Notes: a model not told the origin generated them from the letters alone. 64,000 bases of DNA from Pohlia nutans (GCA_022496805.1 CM040093.1:4776501-4840500); one strand, 5' to 3'; shown: positions 11,362-22,566, counted from the stretch's first letter. Numbers and translations: made by a program.

Positions 11362-11852
11362 GAGCATCTGGGGATTGCACTATGAAGGTCATCCAAAAAG
11401 TCAAACCTCACCATGTTGTTCCTCACCAATATCACTCAATTAGACTCTTGAAAATAGTAAGTGAGCCACTCACAAGGCACCACGCATGGATTGTGTAATT
11501 ATGATGTGCAATTAAGAAGAGAAGATACATTAGCAAGAGTGATTTTGAGGGTCCTGGATTTTTAGTGAATTTCTAGCTATGGAAAAATGGACGAGATTGG
11601 GTTGGTGAAAAATTTATTTGGCTTGTAACACTGGATAATCCACTAGAAAACCAGGGCCCTCAAAGTCACTCAAACAAGTGTATCTCCTCTTCTTAATTGC
11701 ACATCATGATTGCAAAACCCATGCGTGGTGATTTGTGAATGGTTCACTTACTATTTTCAAGAGTCTAATTGAGTTGGTGGAGAACTACATGGTGAGGTGT
11801 GACTTTTTGGATGACCTTCAAAGTGCAATCCAGAGTGCTAATGGAGATGCTC
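11362..11852. mobile_element. Foldback PIF/Harbinger-like element with ~200-bp arms
   Basis: A 491-bp element that is almost wholly an inverted repeat. 11362 to about 11555 is the imperfect reverse complement of about 11655-11852, with a loop of roughly 100 bp. The termini are GAGCATCT and AGATGCTC, flanked by TAA on both sides (11359-11361 and 11853-11855), as expected for PIF/Harbinger. A transcript across it would form a long hairpin. Confidence 0.8.
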
Positions 11853-11855
11853 TAA

Positions 11856-12956
11856 TGTATATTGTAACTCGAGAGAGCATTGAAGAGCGTCGGAGGTTAC
11901 ACTATTGTACCCAAACATCAAGATTGGCAGGTTTGCCCAATAATTAAAAAAATTGTCGAAATGATGTGAATATTCTCTAAGATTCTCTTGTTAACCATAG
12001 AAAATAGAATTTTTTGAAAAAATAATTTCCTGAAAATTTGGGGATCTCTTTTTATAATTGTTTTTTGTTAAGGTGGAAGTACCTATTACTATCCATTTAA
12101 GCAATATGAACATCTTGGAGGACATACCAAATGTGTCACAAATTTTTGAGAGAAAGATAAATCTTGGTCATAACATTCTTTAGCAACTCCTCTATTCACC
12201 CTTGGAAATGAGGATCGTGGGCTAAAATTGTTGCAGTAATCGTAATCTTTTGGAGAATCAAAGCCATCTTTAGCTAAAGATGGCTTTGCAGCTCAACAAC
12301 CTTCTGATTTTTTAATAGTTTCTACATGTTCCACATCATCAATTCCATGTTCAGATGTTGATTCTCTCACAAGCAAAAGGGTGTATTGCAGTACTAGCTA
12401 AAGAATGTTATGGATGGAGTCATCTTTTTCCGTTAAAATTTCGATAAAATCGTGATATATTTAGCAGTCAAAGTGAAGGCAAATGGTTTGAATTTTTTTT
12501 GTAGCTTAACCTACAACTCACCCCTATATTAACACATTTTTCAATTTGTTTATGAAATTTGGGGTTTCATAACTTTTGAGCCCATTGTCCAATGTAAAAA
12601 GAATCATATTTCCACAAAGCTTATACAAGCTTGCATCTGTGATAATAATTTTGAAAAAACTCATTCAAAATTGACTTTGTGATAATCTACCAAAATTTCA
12701 AATTGTTCCTTGAGAGGACAATTTTCCTGTAGAGATTAAAGAATAACCGAGGGTAGGATACACTATGCTTTAATATTCAAACCACATGCGTTAAAATAAA
12801 ATCTAATACTAGGTAACAATCATATAATTATTTGCTAAAAAATTATCATTTTTTTCAATTGTAGATTTATATTATATTTATCATACCAAAAAGAAAAGAC
12901 CAAATTTTTCAATTTCTATTTTCTACAAAATTTACCGTTTCTAACTGGAATGATAG
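11856..12956. other. Intergenic; contains a dispersed repeat
   Basis: No gene recognised. 12071-12165 is similar to 35566-35660 (both contain CCATTTAAGCAAT and GAACATCTTGGAG), so it belongs to a dispersed repeat. GCCATCTTTAGCTAAAGATGGC near 12266-12287 is a short perfect hairpin. Confidence 0.5.
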
Positions 12957-13066
12957 AAAAATTCAATAAGAAAAATTACTAGAAAATCATGTTGAAGAAT
13001 AAAATTCTTAAAAATTCAATAAGAAAAATTACTAGAAAATCATGTTGAAGAATAAAATTCTTAAAA
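12957..13066. repeat. Tandem duplication, 53-bp unit x2
   Basis: Two nearly identical head-to-tail copies of an AT-rich unit, the second starting 53 bp after the first (ATTCAATAAG at 12961 and 13014). The identity suggests a recent duplication. Confidence 0.9.
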
Positions 13067-13800
13067 ATTCACAGAACACACCTTAATGATTATATAATCC
13101 CAGTGAAAATTTCATGTCATTTTAATGATTTTGTAATACATAATACAGGAGTAAGAAATTTTTAGCGCACGTGATTTTTAAGACATTTAGAAGTGTCCTA
13201 CCTTCGAGAATAACTCTAATGGGCTATCTTCACATAATGAAACTTCTTGATTAAGTCATGACACCGCTTAATGGTAGGGGACATTAGATTCTTGAATTGC
13301 CTTGGCTTGGATTCCTTTTCTTTAGTCCCTTATAGTCAAACATCTTTAATGGTTACCACTTTATAAGTTAAATCATGTCTATTTGTTAACGTTTTGGTAC
13401 TCACTCAAATATTACTCTAGTAATGGTTAAGTTGTTAATGGTTAAACTTTCCTACTCCCTCTAGTCTTAGCTCGGTATGAATAAAGTTTGAGCTCTAATC
13501 TTTTACAACAACTATCAAATTTATCACTTTCAAGTGGTATGATTCCAACAATGACAGCTCAAAAATATGTTTAGTCCATTTGAAGCAAAGTTTGATTTCA
13601 ATGGACCACCTAAGCTTGGTTTTGAGGATTATAAATTGAAACAAACCTTGACTCAAACCTTGATCACACCCAATGAGGAGGAAGAAGATAATGGGAAAAC
13701 TTTGTCACATGTTCCACAACATGTTCTATATTCTTTTGGCACTGCAAGCCTTGTTGTAATTCACTCATATCTGGAACAAAAAACTAGAGATACAAGTCTC

Positions 13801-15255
13801 TTAACCCTTTGAGGCGCCTGCGTCCACATAGTGAACGACGAACAGATTCAAATTGTTTAAATTCCATTCGAATTGGACAGTTTTCATCCACCAAAATTTC
13901 TCATGGTTCTTGTGCAAGTCAACTATCCTTTGTACAGTTTGGATCTTCAAAATAGGTTATTATGATTTTTGGAAAAACAACACAAGTGGTTTATGTCAAG
14001 TTTCATTCTTAGTTCAAAAAGTGAGACCTTAATCTCTAAAGGACCAGGACCGTATTCTCACAAAAAACCATGAAAAACGCAGCATTTGGAAGTTGCAGAA
14101 GAAATCATATGTTTTTTAGTTTTTTCATCATTTAACCCTAAGATCTAATACCCAACTTGAATTTTCATGTGAGCACAAAATTTGAGAGCAAAATGACCAT
14201 TAGATTCTTAGATTATAAGGATCAAAGTTGCAAAAGAAGATTTTTTGGGGTTCAATCCGGTGACAAATTTGAACTTTAGAAATTAATATCTTTTTTTTGA
14301 ATGGGTTAGAAATTCAATGAATGGCAAGGCCATGTTAACAATTGCGTTAAGTCTTCAAATATAAAATCTTGTAAGAAAAAAGCTCATATTAATTTTTTCA
14401 TAAAACAATTACTAGAAGTGGGTACAAAGTGAAAGGAAAAAGAAAATCATTAATAAGTTTGACATGGAATTGTAAAATGTCAATCTTAACGGTGAGAATG
14501 TTGTACTTGGAAATCTTCACCTAGTGCCTTTTATTTCATTAAAAAATATTGAAAATTGAGTTTAGAAATGAACTTCAAAGTCTTTTTTGTCTAAACTGCC
14601 CAAAAAACAGATCTCATAACTTTTATCCCATTGCTCAAAATGGGTAGATTAAAAGCTTCATTTGTAGATAAAGATCAACCAATCATGAATCAAAAAAGAA
14701 ATTTTGAAAAAGAGTAAAAAATAAAAAAATTCTTGCTGCCCGATCTCGCTTCAAAAACTTCAAATGCTTATAACTTTTGCAATACTTATTGGAATGACAT
14801 GAAACGAAGTGCGACATATAGAGTGTAGTTTTTGGAAGCTACACTAAAATTTTCATTGAAATTTTTAAAAATATGAGTCCCTGGAGGCTGCCCAAAAAGT
14901 GGAACGACCAGAATATAGTCGCTCAAAAATTTAGGGGTTAAAGATGATTTTCAAAATAAGTAGAATCAAATAATGGAAACCATACCATCTCGTAGTGCAT
15001 GTTATTCCAATTTTATTACATTTTTTTTTTAAAAATCCGTTAATTCATGATTTTTAATTGAATTTCAAGAGAAAACCTTGCAAAATTATTTAAAAATATT
15101 AAAAATATATATATGATAAATCCAACTGTACAGATGTGATCTTCATATTGACATTTACAACTTTTCTTTGTACATCAACTGCATTTTTGGTTTTCATTAA
15201 ACATTTTATAACGAATCTTTGAAAACAATGTTGAAGTGGGACGTTAAAGGGTTAA
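13801..15255 (+). mobile_element. TTAA MITE family VI, copy a, split by family VII
   Basis: The left part is 13801-14028 and the right part 14942-15255. Without the insertion it is 546 bp, identical in length to the intact copy at 37473-38018. A palindrome CGTCCA, CATAG, TGAACG (13821-13837, one mismatch) lies exactly 16 nt from the left TTAA. Confidence 0.93.
14029..14941 (-). mobile_element. TTAA MITE family VII (nested)
   Basis: A 913-bp element flanked by TTAA at 14029-14032 and 14938-14941, inserted at the TTAA of GAGACCTTAA in family VI. The intact family VI copy has one TTAA at this point (37704-37707). A palindrome CGACCA, GAATA, TAGTCG (14905-14921, one mismatch) sits 16 nt from the right TTAA. 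It is non-coding. Confidence 0.93.
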
Positions 15256-15748
15256 CTATATTACAAGTGTTCAAGGACTTAGCAAACCTTCACTATCAAT
15301 TTGGGATTCATCAAACTACTTTGACTTGTTGCTTTCAATGAAGAATATCTTTAGTCATTTTTATAGAGATTGCTTTTGTAATAGATAACATAGTATGTCC
15401 TCTACCTAGATATTGGTTTCATATTTATAAGTGATGTAAGTAGGTCCGAAACATCTATAAAATTTATTTGTTTACCTCTAAGTGTCCACATTACATTTAC
15501 CCTATCAAACCTCACTAGTTTCTCACAGTTTAAAATGTATTATAAATTTCTGGTATTTTTCTCATATGATTTATTGTTGAACCGATTTACCCCAATTTTT
15601 TTCATAATTATCTGAATAAAATGAATTTTATAAGATTTTTCAAAGTTTTTCTCTTGTGATATCTATAGTAATTACAAAATTCTTTAAATAGTATGATTTG
15701 TAAAGGAAAAATGTAGTGGTGAACAACAAGGTGTAGGTGGCCTACTTC
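15256..15748. other. Intergenic, nothing recognised
   Basis: AT-rich DNA with only short frames. Confidence 0.5.
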
Positions 15749-16122
15749 TTAACCCTTAAACGTCAAAGTAAGCCCCATGGGCTTATTTAAAAGAGAATAA
15801 TCAAGAAAAAAAGTAGATTTTCTCAACCAAATCAAGCGTGAATTGGTGCGTTGGAAAGCTACTGAAAAAGTGATCTAGATTGCAAATTTGCGCCTCATTT
15901 GAGAAATTGTGGAATCGTCGGTAAGCAATCAAAGTTATGAAATTGAACAAGTTTTTGAGGTTGGGGCAGCTGAGATGCCACAGTGCTACAGTGCTATAGT
16001 GTTGGCCAACAGTGTCCCGCAGAGCCGTTTTGCATTTTTTTCGTTTTTTTTTTTTTTTCCTCTGAAAATTTAGATGCCTTCCGGGCTGCCCCGGCCAGGC
16101 CCTCTTGACGTTTAAGGGTTAA
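15749..16122 (+). mobile_element. TTAA MITE family VIII, copy a
   Basis: A 374-bp element; a second copy at 24367-24738 is 372 bp. A perfect 17-nt palindrome TAAGCCC, CAT, GGGCTTA (15769-15785) begins 16 nt inside the left TTAA. The right end, CTTGACGTTTAAGGGTTAA, mirrors the left over about 19 nt. Confidence 0.93.
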
Positions 16123-17316
16123 GCTTACATGAAAAGAAAGTTGATTGAAAAGCTTTTTCTATATTGGAATTTTAGGGTTTTGAACTTAAAGTGCCGTAAA
16201 AAATGCAATTTTAACAATTTTGAATAGTAAATTGAGCTAGAAGGTAGAAGATAGTCCCCACATTTTTTTAGTTGGGACAATTTTTATTTGAAATAAGGAA
16301 CTAGCGGTGAAAATTAGCGTTTGACTAAAAAACGACCAAGTGTGGCCGTATTGGGCTTTTTAGATGCTTGGGGGTAAACTCATGTGTATTGGTAAACTTT
16401 TTGGTGCTCCCACATTATAACCTTAAAGAGGTTTGACTGTATTTACAATCCATTTTCTACAACCCCTTTTCTACATTTCCTTTTCTACAATCTCCTTTTA
16501 CTGGTAAAATCTTAAATTAAAGATTACAATACTATTATAGAGGCATCATTTCTATTGTTGAGGAACGATGCTTTACAATAATACTATAGAAAAGGACTCA
16601 AGCTAAAGCAACACAAGAATGTTATAGAGACATGAGGAGGGTGATACTAGAAAGAAAGAAAAAAATCTTCCTCACACATTCGCTGATAAGTGGATGTAAA
16701 TGCTCCAAAATGAGAGAAGGAAGTGAAATGGATGTTGTAAGAGCATGCCCACCAGTGAGGCTAGCCTCAAAATTAGATATTAGCATGACTCAGATGTACA
16801 TTAGGTGTACATGAGAAGACCATTGCATGCATAAAATCTACCCAAAAATTTGACGTACTTGCATTTAGAGGCCTCTTCAATATTATCAACATCTCCCCAT
16901 CACAAGAGATTTACTCTAATTGGTAAAGAATTTAAAAGGCTTGCAAAGGTGACTTGGATGAAAGTCATCCGAGATTATATGAGAAAGTTACAAGGCTTTG
17001 AATCTGTTCGTGATCCAGTTTCTGGACGCTGGGACGTTTAGGGATTAAAGACAAGCCGCATTTTTCATCTACTTTTTAGAGTCAATGGCTCATTCAATGT
17101 TAAGATGTGGATGCTCTAAGAGCATGTCCAACAACATTCTGAAGAGGCCCCGCCCTATGGATAACGGATGAAAACCTTACATGAAATCACTAAGGGCTAT
17201 GTAAATCTCTTAGATATCCAAAGTCGTCAACTCATCATTGAAAGTTAAGTTAAAATGAATAGTAACATGGACTAACACATGTGGTGGCACATGATTGGAT
17301 CATGCAAGATGAAATA
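16123..17316. other. Intergenic with a truncated family IV end
   Basis: About 16950-17046 resembles the palindromic end of family IV (GATCCAGTTTCTGGACG at about 17013-17029, then GACGTTTAGGGATTAA), without its other end. The rest shows no gene. Confidence 0.45.
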
Positions 17317-17674
17317 CTCCCTCTGTCCCACAAAAGACCTCATGGTATCGACTTAAATTTTGTTCCAAAATAAAACCATGATTTCCAAGTGTATTCATTC
17401 ACTACCGGCAATTAAGCTTCGCGCGCGCTTGACAATTGCTTCAGGACATTGCAGACACTCTAGCACCTTAATCCATAGATTTTGATCATGCTAATCTTGG
17501 ATTGTTGTCATGGATTTTAACCTTGTATATACTTTATTGCGGTCAAAATACTCCCTCTATACTCACCTAATCCATGTATTTGCATCACAGTCAACATACT
17601 CTCTCTGTAATCATGGGATTAAGTTTAATCCATGAATTTCACTGAAAACAAGGTCTTTTACAGGATGGAAGGAT
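17317..17674. mobile_element. Stowaway-like (Tc1/mariner) MITE
   Basis: It starts CTCCCTCTGTCCCACAAAAG and ends in a near complement (CTTTTACAGGATGGAAGGAT), flanked by TA on each side. CTCCCTCYGTCC is the classical Stowaway terminus. Two further CTCCCTC-like blocks inside suggest rearrangement or nesting. Confidence 0.7.
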
Positions 17675-17693
17675 TACACCCATTATCTAATTT

Positions 17694-17790
17694 AGTCCAA
17701 CTCAGACTATAAGGAAAGTTCGGACTAATTTTAGAATTAGAAGAAAGTCCGAGTTGGAGTAATTGAGATAACTCATAGTAATTGTGGTAA
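17694..17790. repeat. Dispersed repeat, inverted copy at 23346-23431
   Basis: Both stretches share, in opposite orientation, blocks such as GAAGAAAGTCCGAGT (here) and its complement near 23366-23385, plus AGTTATCTCAACTACTCC. The family is not identified. Confidence 0.5.
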
Positions 17791-18128
17791 TGTACGTATA
17801 GTGTGGCCTATACTTTAAAATTATCAAAATTAGTATAAATTTACCCAGCCAAATATGAATAAAATATTCTTAAAATACTATTTTTAGTTCTTTGGAAAAT
17901 AAAATATCATAATATCTTTTAAATTATTATTATTATTATATCCTCATACTAATTTGGATAGTATTATCAGAATTAGTCCGAGGATTTGTAAAAAAAAAAC
18001 AATCTAATTGTAGGTCTCAGACTAAATACGATAATTGGTGTAGTTATTTGATGTTGGGAAAGTACCCCCCTTGAATAACTCTGGATTTATTCAGAACCCG
18101 TCCGTGTTGCAGAGTTCTCCTAGACTAA

Positions 18129-18434
18129 GAACAACTCCACCGCAGCCCTCCCAGAGTCCTTCACACTCCAGAATTAGATGAAAAGTGCCAAGGGCCCTTC
18201 CAAATTTCCTCTTGACTCTCAATTCTAGCGTGTCAAGAAATGGCCCTTCAAATCACTATTTAGTTAACTATATCCCCACATTCTACTTGTGATTGGTCCA
18301 TTGACTATTTGATGTGTACTTTTGATGCGTGAGGGGCGTGCAAGGGTGGAGGAGTGTAAGTGCAAGGGCTCTTCAAATGTAAATGAATAATTTCAGCGAG
18401 TCATCTCTAGCGTGTAGGAGTGGGGGGGATGCTC
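18129..18434 (-). mobile_element. PIF/Harbinger-like MITE, complete copy
   Basis: A 306-bp element with ends GAACAACTCC and GGGGATGCTC, flanked by TAA on both sides. It is the reverse complement of the copies at 10366-10975. It is non-coding. Confidence 0.75.
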
Positions 18435-18437
18435 TAA

Positions 18438-18846
18438 TGGCCCATTCACACTAAGAAGCTGCAGCACTTGCGTTGCGTTCCTGGAATGTTGCAAAGTAAA
18501 TTTCATGCATGTGCCCATGTGCTGCAGCATTCTTTCTTGATTTGGAATGCTGCAAAGTAAATTTCATGCATGTGTCCATGTGCTGCAGCATTCTTTCTTG
18601 ACACAACTTTCTTGCGGCACTCAAAATGTATAAATTTCATGCATGTGCCCATGTGCTGCAGCATTCTTTCTTGACGCAACTTTCTTGCGGCACTCAAAAT
18701 GCATTGGAGCATTTCCTTGCATGCAATAGGTTAAAAAACATATAATAAAAAATTGCAGGAGCACACTGTAGATACCCAAAACCTCTTACATGACGAACGC
18801 AGATTCTTTGCCACACTCGCGTTGAGTGACTGGTGTAAATGAGCCA
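18438..18846. mobile_element. TIR element with internal tandem repeats
   Basis: The termini TGGCCCATTCACAC and GTGTAAATGAGCCA are inverted repeats, and the element at 26391-26695 has the same termini. 18490-18715 is a tandem array of about three 60-75-bp units containing CATGTGCTGCAGCATTC and CTTTCTTGCGGCACTC, with internal deletions. No target duplication is clear, so the superfamily (hAT or Mutator) is open. Confidence 0.6.
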
Positions 18847-20100
18847 TGAGATGCACAGCATGCAGTCAACCAGGGAAGGAAGAAACTCAAGGGGAAGGGA
18901 AGGGAGATAATAGACCTAGCCCCCCCTTCCTTCCTTCCTATAGGGCATCACCAGAAGCATGAGCAGTGAGAGAGACCCACAGTAGTGGCAGGCAGGCAGG
19001 CAGCTTGTACATGCATTGATCCACCATCACACAACTTGCAGGAACTTCGGGATAAGACTTAACAATTGGGTACACTTACCTTATTACCCCTCCGTGTCAG
19101 GCTGTCACCACGTTCCCTGGCCACCCCTTTTTCTTTTTCTTTTTTTTTCTTCTTTAAGTTCAGTTCCTTCCAACCATTTATTATTATTATTATTAATTAC
19201 GTACTACTGAGAGCAAGTTCGTAGAGATTGCTCGAGTTTCTTGTACCGTCCTTTTCTTCATCATTATCCATTGCTAACCCTAGCCACCACATATAAATTG
19301 TCTGCATCACAAATCAAAGGAAAGTGCGCTGGCCTGGCTGGGAAAGAAGGAAAGAAAGCAAACCAAACTCCTACTTCGGTTGTGACTACATGCATCCGTT
19401 GAAGGTGAGTCACTCAAGCCTGAGTTTCTCAGATCCATCCGTTCCTCTCCACTTGCCATTTCCCTGGAATCTGTACATTTTGTATTTGTATTGGTTATTA
19501 CTACAGGAAAAGCACAATCTTATAGAAAGTTCTTTGGCAACTTTTACCTGGTTCGTTAAAAACACATCACACGGTTCAAGTTTTAGTCTTTGTACTTTTG
19601 TTAATCGAAGGGTTCAGAAAGAGAAGAGAAAGAAGAGAACAGTTACGGAGTTTTTACGAATGAGGGAGTGACAGCTTTGCCTTGAAAGATGAGCTTGGCA
19701 TTATGGGTCCGTAGTCTCACTTATCTACCTTATGGGCAAGGTCTCACTTATCTACCTTGTGGGCATAGGACAAAAAGATAGATCCCAGTTTCGTACATAA
19801 TAAAAAGGAGCCCTAAAAGAATATAAGGTAAAAACATTCTCAGGTAAGGCGCCGCAATGGTCCTTCGGAATTCCACCTTTTTGCTCCGGGTCTAACCCTA
19901 AAAGTCGGAAGGCAGTCGGAAGTCGGAAGGCAGTCGAAAAACCGTTCTCGGCCGACTTAGATGGCAGCAATATCATTTACGGTCTGCTCTATTACATATT
20001 GAACGCAACGTGGTTTTCGCACAAATCGGCCAAATATGAACACATAAATGTGATACAAGATTGTTTGCCAAATATAGAGAACTTTCTGATACTTTGGCTA
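18847..20100. other. Region downstream of SAMDC
   Basis: A pyrimidine-rich stretch, ATT microsatellites (about 19183-19195) and a 27-bp tandem duplication (CTCACTTATCTACCTT at about 19713-19759). The 115-codon plus-strand frame at 19324-19671 has no recognisable domain and I do not call it. Confidence 0.4.
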
Positions 20101-20494
20101 TTCTATTTCAACGACAGTGAATGAAGCAAAGACTACGAAAAATGTGAGTAAACATTCGAATGATATTCAGCAAATCACTTGTCCATGAAGAATAAAGAGT
20201 AGTCGAAATCAATTGGAGGAACCATAATTCATATTTACCAGACGGATCATACACAAGTATGTAGCCTAATGAGAAAGATCAAGATCATATCGACAGATCC
20301 TCTCGAAAGCTATCTGATTAATGCAAAGACGGAGACTCTAAATTCTCAGCATTAAAAATGAATGACTTATCCTATGCCCGAATATAGACGCACTATGGAC
20401 TCAACTGCGTGCTTGCAGTGTCTAAAATTTGACAAATCCTCCAATATACTCTTCCGTATGCTCCAGCATGTGCTGCAAAATGCCAGCAAGTACA

Positions 20495-20627
20495 CTGCAA
20501 AAAGAACAAATAGTTGAGATGAGTAATCGATGCATAAAGCTAACACATTACTACAAAACCATCTCATATCATGTGATGATATTTTGGCATAACAAACAAG
20601 ATCCGAGACTGCAATGAAATTACTCAC
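20495..20627 (-). other. Predicted intron in the SAMDC 3' UTR
   Basis: On the minus strand the stop codon is followed 3 nt later by CAG then GTGAGT, a strong donor at 20627. TTTTTGCAG ends at 20495 as a good acceptor. The resulting 133-nt intron would lie just behind the stop, close enough not to invite nonsense-mediated decay. This is inferred from splice signals only. Confidence 0.55.
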
Positions 20628-20631
20628 CTGA

Positions 20632-21795
20632 TCACCCCTTCTGATTCTTCGCCTTCTTAATCACCACTTTCTTCGATCCACGGCTCGCACCCGCTCCACC
20701 TCGAATAAGCGGCAAGCAAGCAGCAGACGAACCAAAGCCAGTCTTCTCCTTGAATGTATGAAACACCACGATGCTACCACAAGGCAATTCCTGACAGCTA
20801 CTACCATCACAAACATAACCATCCGGACACACTGAAGCACCCCAAGAGCCTGAAGTGTGCAAAGCCTTGTTCCCATCTGTCACGTGCACGGACATAGCAA
20901 AGACAGCAGGTTTGAATGAAGCAACAACCCTCTCCACCAGTGTTGGCAGGTCCACTTGCCATGGATTGTAACCCATTGCTTCAAAACTGGCATAGCTCAG
21001 TCCATCTTCAGGAGTGACGTGAATGGTAGAGTGCGCTCCACCTTCAATACCATTCATAGAGTAGCCACATGGATCAAAGGCAAAGTCACAGATACGCGAC
21101 TCCGGCAGCATCTTGTCAATGTTGGCAGCCTTGGTCATGTCAGGACCTGTTTCCAAATTCTCCGCCTTAACAAAGTTAGCTGCTGCCTGCCTGTCAAGCT
21201 TGGTCATACACATCTCCAAAGTGTAAACAGGCTCAGCAGCGGGAACTCCATGATCCGCTGCGGTGTAGATGTGCCAGTTTGGGAACACTCCCTTAGTACC
21301 CATGACAAAAGCTTTTCCTCCATCTCCCAAATTCCCGAAATAATCCTCCAGGTAGCGAACCTCCTCGCTGAAACTCCCGTGGGGGTAAGGCTGTACAGCG
21401 GGGAACATAAAGGTGCCCCTGGTGTACTTGACTCGACTAACTTTCAAAGCCAATTTTGCAGTGGCTTCTAGAAGGAGCGGCAATGCGCACAGAAGCTGCG
21501 TAGTGCCGCAGGTCTTAATCACCATGCGCTGGGGGTAGATAAACAGGCTTGACTCAGAAAGCACATAGGAGTCAAGCTCTGTGTTACTCATTTGGGCCAC
21601 AATCGTGCACTCCGCAGCTCGCAGCATATTGTCAAGCTCACCCCGAGGTATGGCTCGCAAGCCTTGCCCTTCAGGGTCACGGAACACAGGGGCCGGATGG
21701 AACTCAATGTCAAGCCGCTTCTCAAATCCTTCAAAACCTGGACTGGCCACCGAGCCAGCCGCAGCGCCCGTATCGGTGGGAAATGAGACACCCAT
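20632..21795 (-). CDS. SAMDC: S-adenosylmethionine decarboxylase proenzyme
   Basis: Decarboxylates S-adenosylmethionine to supply the aminopropyl donor for spermidine and spermine synthesis in the cytosol. The single 387-codon frame without introns is normal for plants (about 360 residues). Self-cleavage occurs in LSESS between E81 and S82; S82 becomes the pyruvoyl group. KTCGTT carries the conserved acid-base cysteine (C96), and GYSMNG...STIHVTPE carries the processing residues near S246 and H259. The segment AADHGVPAAEPVYTLEMCM is the plant-specific block around 179-197. The C-terminus is a basic tail (KKVVIKKAKNQKG). The ATG at 21795 is the first in this exon and precedes GVSFP; the closely following core makes it the sensible start. 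Translation is expected to be repressed by the two upstream ORFs at 22028-22363. All key residues are intact, so the gene should be functional. Confidence 0.97.
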   Translation of the reverse strand: MGVSFPTDTGAAAGSVASPGFEGFEKRLDIEFHPAPVFRDPEGQGLRAIPRGELDNMLRAAECTIVAQMSNTELDSYVLSESSLFIYPQRMVIKTCGTTQLLCALPLLLEATAKLALKVSRVKYTRGTFMFPAVQPYPHGSFSEEVRYLEDYFGNLGDGGKAFVMGTKGVFPNWHIYTAADHGVPAAEPVYTLEMCMTKLDRQAAANFVKAENLETGPDMTKAANIDKMLPESRICDFAFDPCGYSMNGIEGGAHSTIHVTPEDGLSYASFEAMGYNPWQVDLPTLVERVVASFKPAVFAMSVHVTDGNKALHTSGSWGASVCPDGYVCDGSSCQELPCGSIVVFHTFKEKTGFGSSAACLPLIRGGAGASRGSKKVVIKKAKNQKG

Positions 21796-22027
21796 GGTTG
21801 GTGTATACGTTTAAAAAAATTTATAATAATCTCTCACTCGATATCTACAAGGGACAGAGAGAGCAGCAAAAAGAAAAGACGGGAGGATGAACCGCTCTCC
21901 CGAGCGGGGAGCTGATCTGCGGATTCGCAAATTGTTCGAGACGAGAACAACAGATCAGCCCCAAATACAGTGGAAAAGGGGAGGGGAATCTATTCTATCG
22001 TTTTCTGTTGATTTCCCTGAGCAAATA

Positions 22028-22355
22028 TCAGGATGGCTTGCGCACGCACTGCATCACACCGGAAAAAACCAAAAAGAACATCAATCACCTCATCCATCTC
22101 CAAACCGAAAAACCTCCTAACAAAACCATCCATTTCCAAAACGCAAAACCTCCTCCTAACAACATCGATATCCAAAAAGAAAAAATCCTCCAAACGACGA
22201 CGACGACGACAATAATCTCCACTTACGTTCGAGTATGCAGCAGTGCGGAACTTCTCACTTCCCCCGTGCGGTCGTACGTCCTCAATCACGTAACCGAGCG
22301 GACTCTCGTATTGTATCGAACTCTTCTTCGACTTCTTACCACCTTTGGTCTCCAT
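22028..22355 (-). CDS. Conserved small upstream ORF of SAMDC (spliced)
   Basis: Exon 1 is 22355-22227 (43 codons, starting METKGGKK, core ESPLGYVIEDVRPHGG, ending TAAYSN). GTAAGT follows at 22226. The acceptor GATGCAG ends at 22049 and exon 2 (22048-22028) reads CVRKPS then TGA. The joined 49-residue peptide matches the leader peptide of plant SAMDC mRNAs, including the AAYSNCVRKPS tail. In angiosperms this peptide stalls ribosomes when polyamines are high and so shuts off enzyme synthesis. Reading through the intron would give a long false frame (ending at 21990), which shows the splice is needed. Confidence 0.95.
22049..22226 (-). other. Intron inside the SAMDC upstream ORF
   Basis: 178 nt, GTAAGT...GATGCAG, splitting the leader peptide between its asparagine and the terminal CVRKPS. 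The exact restoration of the conserved peptide supports both splice sites. Confidence 0.93.
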
Positions 22356-22363
22356 TATAACAT
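22355..22363 (-). CDS. Tiny upstream ORF of SAMDC
   Basis: ATG TTA TAA, a two-codon ORF whose last base is the first base of the small ORF's ATG (ATGTTATAATGG). A tiny ORF overlapping the small ORF by one base is the canonical arrangement in plant SAMDC leaders. There it controls how often ribosomes reach the inhibitory peptide when polyamines are low. Confidence 0.92.
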   Translation of the reverse strand: ML

Positions 22364-22372
22364 ACAGATACC

Positions 22373-22566
22373 CTGAAAAAACCACCAAAAAACCTCTCCC
22401 CGTCATTTCCTCGATTCTCCTCTCAACAAAGCAAGAAAGAAAGAAAAACACCGTCACTTTCTCGATTCTCCTCCCACCAAAACAAGAAAACGACAAAAAA
22501 ACCCCGCAACGAAGCCGTTTCGAATCAGTAAACAATAAGCTCGCAAATCAATTCCGAAACACTCAC
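22373..22566 (-). other. Predicted first leader intron of SAMDC
   Basis: Donor GTGAGT at 22566-22561 and acceptor TTTTTCAG ending at 22373, only 9 nt before the tiny ORF. An intron just upstream of the tiny ORF is usual in plant SAMDC genes. The donor choice is inferred. Confidence 0.65.

Noticed and set aside
19324..19671. 115-codon plus-strand open frame downstream of SAMDC
   Set aside because: Low-complexity, no recognisable domain, no splice or regulatory context.
20956..21890. Plus-strand frames of up to 171 codons opposite SAMDC
   Set aside because: Antisense shadows of the conserved SAMDC coding exon.
21990..22535. 181-codon minus-strand frame as a single protein
   Set aside because: Only residues 61-103 are conserved; the rest is leader intron and upstream sequence. 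The true product is the spliced small uORF.
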